Source: Caecitellus pseudoparvulus (Eukaryota > Bigyra: Bicosoecida). From it: a stretch of 33,327 bases of DNA. Below, piece by piece: positions 9,475 to 20,544 of the stretch. The DNA is taken from the NCBI GenBank assembly GCA_965644315.1, contig CBFFRQ010000170.1:1-33327 (forward strand), read 5' to 3'. The position numbers were made by a program, and so were the translations under genes. Every line of letters begins with the position of its first letter. Within the stretch, counting starts at the first letter, position 1. The notes beneath the pieces were generated by a model that saw only the letters and a program-made list of their open reading frames with translations, did no database searches and was not told the DNA's origin.

Positions 9475-10085
9475 TGAGTCTACACCAGTCACCATCTGCC
9501 TGCGAATGACCACATGAGGTGTGCATGACGAAGCACTGCAAAGGCTGCATCAGGAGGATTGTTTCATGCCTTAAGACTAGTTCTTCATGGTCGGAGGCTG
9601 TGGCTCCCGCCTAGTTAACGTGCACGTCCACCTGCACAGAAGCGGAAATTGTGCCACGTCGCCGCAATTACCGCACACGCACCTGCTCTCCTTCGGCAAC
9701 GAAATGACCAGAGGGCACGAACTAGGCCACTTCCTGTGCTTATGACTCAACCAGAACTGATATAGAGATGCAGAAGTTTGATTCTACGTGCACCTTACCA
9801 ACTGGCTGGGCTGGGTACTGTGATCTTCATTCTTGAGTTGCGCGAATGTTCACAAAACAAGTTTTCGACCATGGACCAACAAGATATCACCCCAAGGAGC
9901 GGATACTGAAGTATCCTAGCACATGGCGACATATACAACGGACGAAAGTCTGTGTTTGTTGCAGAGCCATGCAAATGGTAGCCATGCTGATGTGAGTGAC
10001 CGCATAGCGGTTTGTAACATCTACTGTGAAGCTCCAGCTGAACCGCACATGAACGACTGCGGAAGTGAAATGCATTATATCTGAC
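9475..10085 (+). other. Terminal 3' UTR of the inner LINE, with conserved tail
   Basis: Non-coding. The segment 9901-10085 aligns with 3945-4140: hairpin, then GGCGACATATACAACGGAC, CTGTG, GCA-AGCC-TGCAA, and a terminal AATGCATT just before TAACCC. The rest of the stretch (9475-9900) shows no recognisable feature. Confidence 0.7.
9901..9916 (+). promoter_or_regulatory. 3' UTR hairpin, GGATAC-TGAA-GTATCC
   Basis: Perfect 6-bp stem with a TGAA tetraloop, 8 bases before the conserved GGCGAC block. It is the counterpart of the hairpin at 3945-3958: same loop and position, stem bases changed on both arms. This is the only compensatory pattern I see in the tails and supports a selected RNA structure. 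Confidence 0.6.
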
Positions 10086-10091
10086 TAACCC
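10086..10091. repeat. Single TAACCC unit at the inner LINE 3' junction
   Basis: One telomeric hexamer directly follows the LINE tail, in the same register as the repeats following the outer element's tail. Alone it could be chance; with the parallel junction at 4141 it is likely the remnant of an older telomere. Confidence 0.45.
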
Positions 10092-10754
10092 ATTGCGTCT
10101 AAGCTCCAGCCAGCCTGAGTGCGCAATTAAGGGTATGCACGAGGAAGATTGCGGAAACTGACTCCAACGCAGAGGCACCCTGCCCAATGTGAACTAGCTT
10201 CTCGTCCAGGATACGCACATGGATCATTTCAAGGAAAGCTACTCAATCACTACGAAAACATTTCAGCGTGATCAGCACGCACCAGCTTCAAAACGAGGCA
10301 TGGACTTGCTCATTCACTTGCTGAGGTGCCCTATCGCGCGGACACGAAAGACTACGCTGGCTTGGAGAAAGGAAGCAGGTCAGTGTTGGGACGTCACAGC
10401 GGACCGGAATCTGATCGGCACAACTCCTGGAAGGTCAAAACACTCTGCGCGTGGACACAAGTATGTGCTCAAGACCCCTCTACGGCGAGTTGTCGGGGGT
10501 AGAGTTGCTTTCGTCCGAAGGCCAGTTGTGCAGAGAGTGTAGACGAGGAGGTGCACTTTTCCTTGGCAGGTCTGATTCAAGCGGGCATGACTCCACACAC
10601 TCCACGTACAGCGTCCAGACTGCTCTGTTCGTCCAGTTGCTCGTCCCAAGCAGCAACTCCATCAGTCTCTCCGAAGAGGCCCTTGCAGCAGTCAAAAGCT
10701 TATCTGCCTCCACCCCACACCTCTGCATCTCCGCTTCGCACCCGGGATTGGCGG
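10092..10754. other. Subtelomeric spacer with no recognised feature
   Basis: Short open frames exist on both strands but none has recognisable motifs, a plausible spliced continuation or support from the duplicated copy elsewhere. I see nothing that can be named here. Confidence 0.5.
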
Positions 10755-11555
10755 AGGGTGGCACACCATCCCGAGCGTTTCGAAGTCATGGGTGCAGCGG
10801 AATAACATTGATTCATGTCTTCACTGTGTTGAACACTTTTCGCGCCGCGAGCGCCGCGGCGGGCCGCGCATCGGGATGGGTGTGGGAAGGCGTGGTGGCC
10901 CCGGAGGGCTGCGTCGGACATAGTGGCAGCCAGACTAATCAACTTCGGATCTTTCTGGCGAAAGGTAAAGGTGGGGGGCTCATTTTGATGCTTACATTCA
11001 TATAATTGCACTAGCGCATGATGGGCTGCCTTACGTGGCGTAAGATGCCCCTGCAAAGTGGGCCAGCATGGGCACCAATTTCCGCCAAGGCAGCTTGAGC
11101 GCCAGCTGCCTGCGCCAACTCCTTGCACGCAGCGCACGCGCACAAGTGGGTAATGAAGTAATCAACATGTGCTTTTGAGTTCCAAGCGCGATGTTTCTTG
11201 TCCGATGCAACGCCCCCCTGACAGGCCGTTTCGGGGCGCCTTTGGCTGAAAGGTGGAGCCGCAGCACGCGTCCTCGCTGGCACTGCGCTGTTTGCCGATG
11301 GGGCGCTTCACCGCCCCATGGAAACCGTAGGAAGGTTCCATTCGCTCGCTCCTCGCCATCCAAGGCACTTCGTATGCAACCCCTGGGCCAGCCACCACGT
11401 CCCCCGCCACCAGCACCCACGGCTCCGCCTTTCACTCCGGCAATTAATCAACCCGCCCCCACCCTTGCACCTTGGGAGCGCCCAGTTTCACGTGGCAACA
11501 CAAGAGAAGGGTGTCATCGGGCAGGTAGCTGCACGCATCGCTCCTCACAGGCGCC
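10755..11555. repeat. Segmental duplication, copy 1 (partner 26026-26827)
   Basis: Collinear with 26026-26827 on the same strand, diverged but readily alignable by eye. Shared blocks include GCGGCGGGCCGCGCA, a CCCCTGCAAAGTGGGCCA block, CGCAGCGCACGCGC, CACGCGTCCTCGCTGGC and GGGCAGGTA-CTGC. The end points are approximate because similarity fades. It includes the C-terminal part of a minus-strand gene present in a longer form in copy 2. Confidence 0.85.
11175..11555 (-). pseudogene. C-terminal remnant of the duplicated unknown gene (copy 1)
   Basis: Minus-strand translation reads LCCHVKLG, then EPWVLVAGDVVAGPG, then a segment ending VGKQ/IGKQRSASEDA that matches the copy at 26536-27165 residue by residue with conservative changes. 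In this copy a TAA and a TGA lie just upstream of EPWVLV, and the N-terminal two thirds of the gene are absent, so it is a relic. The comparison is still useful: it shows which reading frame was under selection and exposes a one-base deletion in the other copy. The family is not recognised. Confidence 0.65.
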
Positions 11556-12139
11556 GAGCCTGCACCTCAAGCTCACGCTCAGGCCCCGAACCCGAGCTTG
11601 TGCCTGATCCTTTCGACGAGCATGTGCTGAGAAGCAATGGAACTGCTCTCGTGTGAGGAAGAGTGGGGAGCATGGAGCGCCCTCGGGGCGGCACGGCATC
11701 CCAGCTTGATGCAACGGGAAAAGCAGCATGGAGTTAGCACGGCACCCGCTGCGAGTAGGGCCGTGGCTACACGAAGCTGCTTGAGGTCCGCCCTTGCCCA
11801 TGCCATGCGCCTTGGCCTTGGCGTCAATGCGGCCGCTGGCCGAGGGTGCCATGTGTCGAGCGTGGGTGGGGTGATCAAGGTGGAATGCAGGCGCCCATGC
11901 AGGCTGTGGCAAGGCTTCGAAATCACACCTCAAGCCACTTAACACCCCAAACCACGCCCTCCTTGCAGCTTTCGGCCTGGGCCCAGCCCCACCTTTGCGA
12001 AGCCTGGCCCGTACAAGTGCAGCGGGTTGCAACAAACGAAGCCAAGCCTTCAATTCAACCTGCACCTAGCACCCAAAGAAGCACCCCCACCTGTGCAGCT
12101 CGCGCACCTATGCAGTAGCAACCCACGCTACGAACAGCT
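11556..12139. other. Spacer with no recognised gene
   Basis: Between the duplication and the ankyrin relic. Open frames on both strands are low-complexity and unconvincing. Nothing nameable is seen. Confidence 0.5.
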
Positions 12140-13640
12140 CCATTTACTTTCGTCCGTGGCGAGTGCTCGAGTCGCCCAAGGCAGCGTCCTTGGCTGCCTC
12201 CGCCGCGATGTTCCCTGTCGCAAGCCAAGCCTGAGGAGCAGCCGCTCGAGCTCCAACCAGACCCATGAGCTCCCTGCATCCGCAGCACACCCCACCTCTC
12301 ATGAAAGACGAAACAAACTTCATCTCAGACGCGCACTTCCACACTTCGACCATTACTCAAGGCAACAAGCTCCCGAACCACGCCCAAGTGGTCGTTGGAG
12401 CTGGCCCACACAAACCCAAAGTCAAGCTTGCCTTCATCCCCAGCACTTACATCCACAGTGTGAAGGCCTGTCAGAAGCAACATCCCCTGAACAACAGAAA
12501 CGAGCCATTCTGACATGCCCATCGAGCGTCGAACTCTCCCTGAGCATGCACGCCGCAAGTCTGCTCGTCAGCCAGCCCAAGGCAGCTCACGAAAGACGCC
12601 CACATGGCCGCCATGGCGCATCTACACAAGCCCAACCTCAGATTCCTTCCCATCACTTGCATGTGTGTCCACAGCTCGGCCCCCTTAAAGTGCGAGAGCT
12701 CCCACGACACATCCACATGCCAGCCTGAAAGCAGCTCTTCACCTGGATCCACCTCTCGCGTGTTCGTCAGCTGCCCGGCCACCACGCAAGCTCAAAAGTG
12801 TCACCAACATCCCAGGTGTCCATGCTAGCGGGCGGGTCGAATCCTGGCCTCAGGCCCATTGAGGTTTGCTGTGTGCACGTCCACTACGCGCTCTCCTCCC
12901 AAAAACGAGAGTCTCTACTCTGCCCGCAGAAGTAACGCAGCTCTGCGCCCCTGCCGAGTGCTTGTGCCGTCCCATACGGCATCTTTGCCAGCCTGGACAG
13001 CAGCCAGCCCGGCATCAAGCCTGACTTGCAGTGGAATGGTGCGACTGCCAGTCAGCGCCAGCAGCTCTCGCGTGACACCCACATTGCCCCCTTGAAATGC
13101 GAGGCGAAAGGCAACCCCGTTGCCCGTGTGCACGTCCACATCCCGCTCACCAGTCAGAGCCAAGAGTTCTCGCACTATTTCCACATGGCCAAATGCATAG
13201 GCTTCGCGGAAGCCAGCCTCAGGCACACCCCTTAGCCCGGCAGGTACTTCCACTGCCCGGCCACCCTCCAAGGTCAGGAGCCCACGGAACACTTCCAAGT
13301 GGCCACTCTTGCAAGCGCCTCGGAACCCTCCTTTGGGCCCAAGCTAGTCCCTTGCGTGCACATCCACGGCCCGCGGACCAGTCAGAACTACGAGTTCGCG
13401 CACGATGTTGTCATGACCACGCCCACATGCCTCCTGAAATCAGACCTCTCGCCCACCCAGGCCGCCAACATACACATCCAATGCACCTTCACCTGCCAAC
13501 GCCTGGACATAGCGGACTTCCTGCACCCTTCCGTCTCAACAAGCAGCCAGGAGTTTGGCTTCGCTTCTGCCACCTCCGTGTCCACCTCCCAGCATGAAAG
13601 GGCTGGTCAGGTCAAACGACATCATTGGCTCCAACAGCAT
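12140..13640 (-). pseudogene. Ankyrin-repeat protein pseudogene
   Basis: Minus-strand translation contains ankyrin-like units of about 33 residues: EACGRGHDNIVRELVVLTG, FRGACKSGHLEVFRGLL, FREAYAFGHVEIVRELLAL, and FRLAFQGGNVGVTRELLAL, with a recurrent RAVDVHA linker. From the ATG at 13640 down to about 12825 one frame holds, but it is cut by stops at 13536-13538 (TGA), 13440-13442 (TGA), 13344-13346 (TAG), 12915-12917 (TAG) and 12825-12827 (TAG). Further repeats with changing frame (for example VVRELVALSNGRSVEV near 12340-12400) continue to about 12140. Ankyrin repeats mediate protein binding. I infer an inactivated member of a subtelomeric family. Both ends are approximate. Confidence 0.75.
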
Positions 13641-14264
13641 GAAAGAGCCTGTATCTCCGAACGGTGCTTGCCATCCCTCCTCTGGCGCTGCTCCATGCGG
13701 CTGTCCATCCACAATGGTCCAGCAAGCAGATTCCGCAACTCCGCACGCACTGCAGCTGTCCCGTCTGCGCAGCAGGCTTTGCTGCAGCAATCCGTCCACG
13801 AGTGAGTATATTCAATCTACCCCTGTCGTTCACTTTTACGACTTTCTGCAGGTTTGAATTGCAGTGCATCTCGTGTTTGCGCTGGCGCTGGCACTGCTTC
13901 GCCCAGCTGTTGGCCACGCCAAACACCCACAGCTGGCGCTCCACCCTCCCTGCAAGGCCTGTTGCAGCAGCACACCAGATCCCAACTTTCAACCAAAGCT
14001 ACTTCACCATCTCACGCCGTCGCCATACTGCACACCTGCTCACGCTCCCCGCCAGACCGCGCAAGCGGCACACTTGAGCCACAGCAAGCAGCTCTGGAAA
14101 CTCAGCAGTCTCAGTACGCCCACCCTGACCTCATCCACGCACAATGCGCCCAGCAGTCACCTGTGTTCAATGGACATTGCCGTCACACAGCCCACAAAGT
14201 GCACAACGTCAGCCGGCCCGCACACAAGCTTCGCACCGCAGCCACTGAGCAAACTCAACACAAC
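13641..14264. other. Spacer between the ankyrin relic and the SPRY gene
   Basis: Holds the 3' flank of the minus-strand SPRY gene. Open frames on both strands look like shadows; no terminator signal or RNA gene is recognised. Confidence 0.5.
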
Positions 14265-17200
14265 TCAGTCTTTGGGCTGCAGGTTCTTGATGGCGTCAGT
14301 GATGCGCTGCTTGAGCGCAGTGGCCTTTTCCCTGAGCTGCTTCGCCACTTGAGAAGGGTCTGTTCCTGCCGCCAGGCCGAGGCCGCCGGCCAGGGGCATG
14401 GCGGAGTTGACCACTGCGCCAAACGTGCTGCCGCCCGACATGGCCTGCACGCCCAGCAGGATGAAGACGAGCATGATGACGAGCAAGACCACAAGCACCA
14501 TGAGGCTGTATAGCAAGACGTCCCACGAGAGGCCCATGGCTGAGAGGGCTGCTTCGGTGATTTCCCGCAGCAGGATGTGGATGCCCGCCTTGAACTCCTG
14601 GCGGTCCAGCACGTTGTCCGACTCGATGACGTCCAGAGACGCGAAGATGCGCTTGGCCCGCTCGTTGGTCAGGGGCAGCGACGCATTGGCAGTGAAGTCC
14701 ACGAACTCGTCGAAGGAGATGCCGCCGCCGTCCGTGTCAAAGGCGTCGTACAGCAGGTCGATGGCTTGGTCGGACAGGCGCCCGTTGACGAGGGGCAGGG
14801 AGGCGAACTTGTTGGCGAGCTTGGTCTTGGCGCCCGCCACGACGCTGTCCATGGCTGCCTTGGCCTTGTCCTTGGCAGCGTCCAGGGCCACCTTGGCCGC
14901 TGCAGTTGCCGCGGCAGTGGCGGCAGAGGCGGCTGCGCCGGGGGATGAGGTGTCGACTCCAGCCCGCTGCAGCTGCTCCACGAGGCCCGTGATGGTGTTG
15001 ATTATGGTCTCCAGGCGGTCCTTGTTGAAGCCGCCGAGCTGCAGCGCCAGCTTGCGCACGCCGGAGATGTCTCTGCGCGACAAGGACAGGATGGCGTCCA
15101 CGATGGCCAGGGCGCCGTGCTGCTCCACCGGCACCACGCTCTCCAGCAGCTGCATGATGTGCTGCTGCCGCTTCCCCAGCTCCTCCGCCACCGCCTTGCT
15201 CACTGCCAGCGCCTTCTTGGCAGAGCTGCCGCTGGTGGAGCCCGCTGCAGACACAGCCGCCGCAGCCGCCGCGCCACTCTGCCCTGCCGTTTGTGCTCGG
15301 GACGCGACAGAGGCAGCTGAGCCAATGACGGACTCAGCCTGTGACGCGGCGGCATTGGAGACGTCTTCCAGGGCACGCAGACGGGCCTGCATGAGCGCGA
15401 TGAAGTGCTGGATGACGCCGAGGGCAGCCACAAGCTTGGGCTCGTTCTGCACCAGCGCCTGCACGAAGACGGGGATGGTGGTGAGGAGCTCACCAGGGTT
15501 GCCGCGCAGGAGGATGCCGCCCAGCGTGACGGCCAGGAACTTGGGGTCGCGCAGGCGCTTGGCGAAGATCTCGTCGCCACTGCCCTGCGACAGGAAGTCC
15601 GTCACCATGCCCAGGGATGAGAGGGCGCCCTGTGCCTGGGAAATTCCGCCTGAAATGGCCCCTGCCGCACTGCCCACAGCTCCCAGAGCAGAGTCCCGCG
15701 CACCCATGATGTCTGCACTGAGCAGGGAGGACAAGTTGGCGCCGCCCACCATGCTGCTGGCGGCGTCCTGCGCCTGGCCCGCTGCTGCGCTGGCAGACGC
15801 ACTCAGCGCAGCCAGAGGCGCTGCCACAGACGTCGCAATGCCATGTGAGACTTGCGACGCTGCGAACTTGACCACCGCCATGGAGGCCTGTGCAGCCTGC
15901 GACACCTGCCCCTTGCGGGACCGAGCCGCCTTCCCTGACGTGTCGCGCTGCAGGACCGCCTGCACCTTGTCCACTGGCCCCAGCAGGCCCATGGCAGACT
16001 CGATGGAGGACGGGGACACGCTCTGCAGCAGCTTCACCTCTTCAAAGCTGGTCAGACCGGGAGGCAGCTCGTGGCCTCCCTGGGACACATCCCTGACGTG
16101 CTGCACGATGGCCTCGGCGGCCGGTTTGGGGAGGCGTCGCAGGAGGAGGCGGATGAGGGAGTTCCGGATGCTTTCGTTGTGCAGCAGAGTGAGCTGCACT
16201 GTGTTTTGTGTCAGCATGACGCGGGGAATGCCAAGGATGCGGCAGAGGCCCGTCCCGACGTCGCCTTGCATGAGGGAGAAGAAGCCGATGAGGACGCGGT
16301 CCACCTCTGGCAGGACAAAGGCCGGGTTGGCGCCCCACACAGCCCGGGACAACAAGCGCACAGAAGCGCCCTTCACGCCAAAGTACTTCTCCATCGTGCG
16401 GTTGGACATGCCCCGCAGGGACTGCAGTGGGTGCAAGCCCACCCCCACACTCCACCGCTGTGCCGCCTGCAGCACAGGCAGCACTCGGTCCAGCAACCAA
16501 GGCCGGCGGGTGGTCTCTTCGTCCCCGCGGTCGCCAGAGGATGCTGCCACAGCTGCAAGGGCAGGGCCGGCAGCCCGCGCCACGGGAAGAATGCGCAGCA
16601 GTTCTTCCGCAGGCGGCAGACGCCCTGTCACGAACTTCAGGATGGTGCTGAGCACACGGGCCGTGGCACGCACAGGCTTGGCCTTACCGCCAACGTCGTC
16701 GTCTTCCTCCCTGCAGAAGGGGATGTTGCTGAAGCGCGCAGACTCCACACGCGTCAGCAGCTTTAGAGCCCTGTCCAGGTCAATGCAGGCGCTGTCCCGC
16801 GTCAAGTCCAGGCCCGCCTCGGCGGAAGCACGTGCAAGGTCGTCGCGGACAGCCAGAGACTTGACAGCTACCGCGGCATCGTGGGAGGACAGCGTGCGCA
16901 TCTCGTCTTCGTCGATCATCAGCTGCACCGTCGCAGAGCTGCTGCGCGCATCACCCACGAGGTGGTGGAGCTGGTTCGTGTGTTCCTCCTGCTTCTGGGC
17001 GAACTTGTCGCTCATCTCCGCCTCCACGAACTCGTCCAGGCGGTCTCGCTGCGAGTACAGGTCAGACACAAACGCCATCTGCATGCGCATGGCATCGTGC
17101 ACGGGCAGGTTGGCGCCGTTCACTGCCTCCACCATGTCCAGGCGAAGCTCCTCAGCCACGGCCTGGGACGTGAGCAACTCCCCGATCGGGCGGTACCCTG

Positions 17201-20200
17201 CCATGGCCCGAGCATTCATGTGCTTCATCTGGGCGCGGTGCACGTGGAAGCGGCAGTGGAACTTGCCCCGCATGACGCTGACGGAAAAGGCGGGGTAAAT
17301 GGGCATGCCTTGCAGGTCCAGGTTCTTGAGTGCGACGCCCATGGGCGCGTCGAAGTTCCCGTTCAGGCCGAAGGTCATGGTGCGCTTGTCGGAGTCCACG
17401 GCGCAGCTGATGATGTCGCCGTTCTCCCACTCACTGCCAAAGGAGCCGTCATCCCCGCCATTGCACTTCTTCCGGCGCTGGCCGTCCCAAGCCCACGAGT
17501 TGGGGTCGTCACCCACGCCATTGTTGCGCTTGGTCGTGAAGGCGTTGTTCACCCAGCCCACCTGCAGGTACCGGTCTCGCCCAGAGAACATCTGCAGCTC
17601 GTAGAAGTACCTGCCCGACGTCACCGCCGCGCCTGGAATGGCCACTGTGGGGAACGAGGACGCTTTGCTAGTGTTCAGCGACAGCCGCACGCGGCCACTG
17701 CTGTCTCCCATGAACAGCCCATCGATGCCGAGGATCTGGTACTTCCGCCTGCCAGACACCATGGGCAGGGGGTGCGTTGGCCCACCAGCGTTGAACTCGA
17801 GTGCGTACTTGCTCTGCAGCACCTCGCGGCTCTCGCTGCCCGCATACCGCAGCGCGTCATCGCTGTCGTCCATGACTGCAAAGTCAAAGTAGTCCTCCGC
17901 CACTGCCACCTGGTCGCCACCCTTGGGCGACATGGCCGAGCCGCGTCGAGGGTGTCCCTTGGAATCTGGCGAGCCGAAGCCCTGCTTCTTACTCTGCCCT
18001 GTGAGGAGACGCATGGTGCTCATCTTCAGCATGGCGTCCTCCTTGTGTTCATCCAGATCCTCGTCATCCTCACCAGGGTTGCCACTGGAGGAAAGGCGGC
18101 CGGGAGATCCGCCCTGGGCTGGCTTGACTTGCCCACTGCCAGATTTCTGCTTCTCTTCCGCTTCAAATCCGCCTGGGCTGTCTGCCCTACCCGACGCAGG
18201 GGTGGGCAAAGTAGGCGGTGCCTTGGACTCGCCAGCGCCATCCTGCGGAACAGACGATGAGGACTCGTGAAGTCCACTCACACCAGAGCCAGTCAGCGTT
18301 GTAGAAGGCTCTGCACGGGCATCGAAAGCCGAGGGTCGGTGCCCGGCGCCAAGTCCGCTCAGGTCCACCTTGGACATCTGCGTGGAGGGATCCTCCGCGT
18401 GGCTTGTTTCAGACAAGCAGATGAAGTTGTTGTCTGTGTCCAGAGTCATCAGCTTGATCATACGATCGGCGCCGGTGGTGATGAAGAGGAAGTCAATGGC
18501 AGCGGACAGCCGGTCCACCCGCAGTGTCGGCATGGAGGAGCTGATCCACGGCCTCACCTTGCCCAAAAGCCCATTGCTCACGGGCACGATCTGCGTGATG
18601 CTGCCCTCGTGTTGGGGTGCCATCTCAGCCACCACCCGCCAGTCCATCCACAATGACTCCGGGACATGTGCAGAGCGAGGCGCACCGAGTACGGCCAGCA
18701 GCCGCCCACGTGACGTGCCCACCAGGATGACGTCGTTGGGGGTGGGCATACTGGGCCGCGGCGCATCCACCACAATGGTCTCCTCCTCTTCACTCATGGA
18801 CGCTTGCTTCTCTGTGGCAGCAGCCACGTAGTCCAGCCACACCTGCTGCTGTACATTGCCGTCATCGTCGGTGGCCTCCCACTTCACCGCCAGGGGGTTC
18901 GCGATGGACGAGACCTGCGTGATGCGCTCCCCTGTCGACAACTCGATGACGTCCGCGGCAAAGTAGTTCAGAGCACGCGCTTGCTCTGTGACATTGCTGA
19001 AGTAGATGCCACCGGCGCTCGTCACCGTCGCAAACCACGACAGAGCTCCCCAAGCCATCTGATTGGCAGGGACGTGGTCAATGAGGGGCAGTTGGCTCTT
19101 GTACTTCAACTGCAGTCCTGTCACTGGCGCTGCGGCAAACTCGCGGGAGGCGTCTGTGTCTGGTTCCAGCCTGTTCCGCACCTCCCGCGTGGCCCCGACA
19201 AAGGCAGAGGGGAAGGCAAAGAAGTACGACACGATGCCGACGGGGATGCCATCATCCGGAATGAGGCCGTGCAGCAGCAGGCGCGCCTGTCGCTCCTTCT
19301 CCAGCGTCGCCTCGTCCCCGTCTTCCAACTGCCCATACCCGCTGCCGAAGTGCAAGACGTAGATCTCCCGCCCAGTAGTGAGCAGGTTCTTCGTCTCGTC
19401 GTCGCCGGTGTCTGGATCCATGAGGGGCCAGTGCGCTGTGAAGTTGCTCAGGTGCCCTGGCAGCAGCTTGGCGGTGATGTGCTTGGCCGACTTCAGCCAC
19501 TCCGTCGTGGCGCCCAGCGGCTCGGCATCCAGGTGAGTCAGTCGCCAAGGCACAATGGACTTAGATGCAGTCTGCACGAAGAGGGCTGGCTCTTCCTCCG
19601 TGGGGTACCGCTTCGTGCTTTGGACGAGCGTTCGAGCATCTAAGAAGCAGTTGCCGTCCTCACCCGTCAAAGCAATGTCCAGCTTCTCAAGCCTGACATG
19701 AACGGGCTCGTACCCCTGACCAGGCGGCACGCTCATCTCTTCCAAGAACCCTGGCAGGTCGCTCTCGCCTGGGTCTGCAACATCTGCGGCCGAATCGTGC
19801 ACTTCCACAGGGGCGAAGTCGCCCTCCACACGGTCGTTGGAGATGCCCCACACGCAGACACCGACCTTGTTAATGCCCACCAGAGCCGCCGACCGCGCTT
19901 CATACGTCTCTCGCTCAACGCGGCACAGAGACTTGACTGCTTCGCCCTCCGTCTGCACGCCGTGGCCCAGCTCTTGGATGTACTGCAAGCCGGCATACAC
20001 CTGCCACACACGCACAGAGCCTCGGGAGTCGCCTGTCACGAGATGCAAGCAGGCATACCCTCATCTAAAGACGAGTTCCGGATGAAGGCAGCAGCGGTGA
20101 TGCCTCCCAGAGTGGCCACTGACAACGTCGGGTGTGGCACGATGAGGTGCGGCACGATGCTGCCGCCGCAATGCTCATCGTCAGCCCTTGATGTTGCGAT

Positions 20201-20499
20201 GCCGTGAATGTCGAACATGGCCGTGTAGAAGGCAATGGCTTCCGACAGGGCCCGCAGGCGCCTCCGCTACCTCTACAGGTACACTCTTGAAATCCAAACA
20301 CCAACACCTCTCGAAGGGCACTCCTTCATCCATGGCAGAAAGCAACGCAGAAAGGAATCCCACACAAGTACACATCCTGAAATGAACAGGTAGCGATGAG
20401 GATATGCTCACCTGCCTGCAACTTGGTCAGCATGCCGCCAGCGCCACACCTGCTAGCCTTCTCCACCGCAGCAGCGAACTTCCCACGCAACAGCGGCAT
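14265..20499 (-). CDS. Giant beta-propeller/SPRY/EF-hand-like protein with C-terminal TM segment
   Basis: The main exon runs from about 20272 to TGA at 14265; its last 1,927 codons (from 20048) are fully open. Numbering from 20048, the N-terminal ~600 residues look like a WD40-type propeller (GDSRGSVRVWQV at the start, several GTSRGRLLAV-like strands), then a Ser/Gly/acidic linker. A SPRY domain follows at about 780-935 (GRYFYELQMFSG, LQVGWVNN, NGVGDDPNSWAWDG, FGLNG), similar in style to ryanodine-receptor SPRYs. After it come long helical and Ala-rich regions, two EF-hand-like loops near 1771 and 1815, and one hydrophobic segment at 1842-1868. The first loop (DTDGGGISFDE) is one residue short of the canonical 12, so calcium binding is doubtful. 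I place the start at ATG 20499 with two 35-nt introns; two apparent missing-G frame breaks (20251-20253, 20058-20060) separate the start from the main frame. Role unknown, perhaps a membrane-tethered scaffold. Confidence 0.8.
20273..20307 (-). other. Putative 35-nt intron 2 of the SPRY gene
   Basis: GAGAG|GTGTTGG...CCTGTAG|AGGTAG on the minus strand. Phase 1 on both sides leads from the CPSR segment into EVAEAPAG, which needs one extra G in GGGCCC to reach the downstream frame ALSEAIAFYTAM. A 69-nt alternative ending at the GGAAG acceptor would join frames without any sequence correction. Confidence 0.4.
20377..20411 (-). other. Putative 35-nt intron 1 of the SPRY gene
   Basis: CAGGCAG|GTGAGC...TTCATTTCAG|GATG on the minus strand: a strong donor and a strong pyrimidine-CAG acceptor only 35 nt apart. 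It splits after the first 29 codons counted from ATG 20499. Confidence 0.65.
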
Positions 20500-20535
20500 C
20501 AGGGAAGATTTTCAGCCTTCACACTTCGAAGTAGA

Positions 20536-20544
20536 CTATATATC
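20536..20544 (-). promoter_or_regulatory. TATA-like box upstream of the SPRY gene
   Basis: GATATATAG on the minus strand, about 37 bases before the proposed ATG at 20499. It stands out in GC-rich DNA. If used, the leader would be very short. Confidence 0.35.

Larger units (their letters stand above)
4159..10085 (+). mobile_element. 5'-truncated non-LTR retrotransposon (LINE) at the telomere
   Basis: The element begins in mid-endonuclease immediately after three TAACCC units, carries the rest of an EN-RT ORF, then a long 3' UTR with a 176-bp tandem array and a terminal tail shared with the outer element. The tail is followed by one TAACCC (10086-10091). The 5' end is distal and the 3' end proximal to the interior, the orientation expected if first-strand cDNA was primed from the G-rich 3' end of the chromosome. 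No target-site duplication is visible. The uninterrupted 4.1-kb frame suggests a recent insertion. Confidence 0.88.

Noticed and set aside
8364-9477. Series of overlapping 77-92 residue open frames on + and 87-residue frames on - within the tandem array
   Set aside because: They recur only because the 176-bp unit recurs; 176 is not divisible by 3, each frame is closed by the same TAG, and no independent evidence of coding exists.
10219-10542. 107-residue + strand open frame
   Set aside because: No motif, no splice partner and no conservation in the window; not enough to call a gene.
14398-17298. 966-residue + strand open frame (and a 459-residue one at 16881-18260)
   Set aside because: Antisense shadows of the SPRY/propeller gene, whose minus frame has clear domains; the + translations are Ser/Arg/Ala-rich without motifs.
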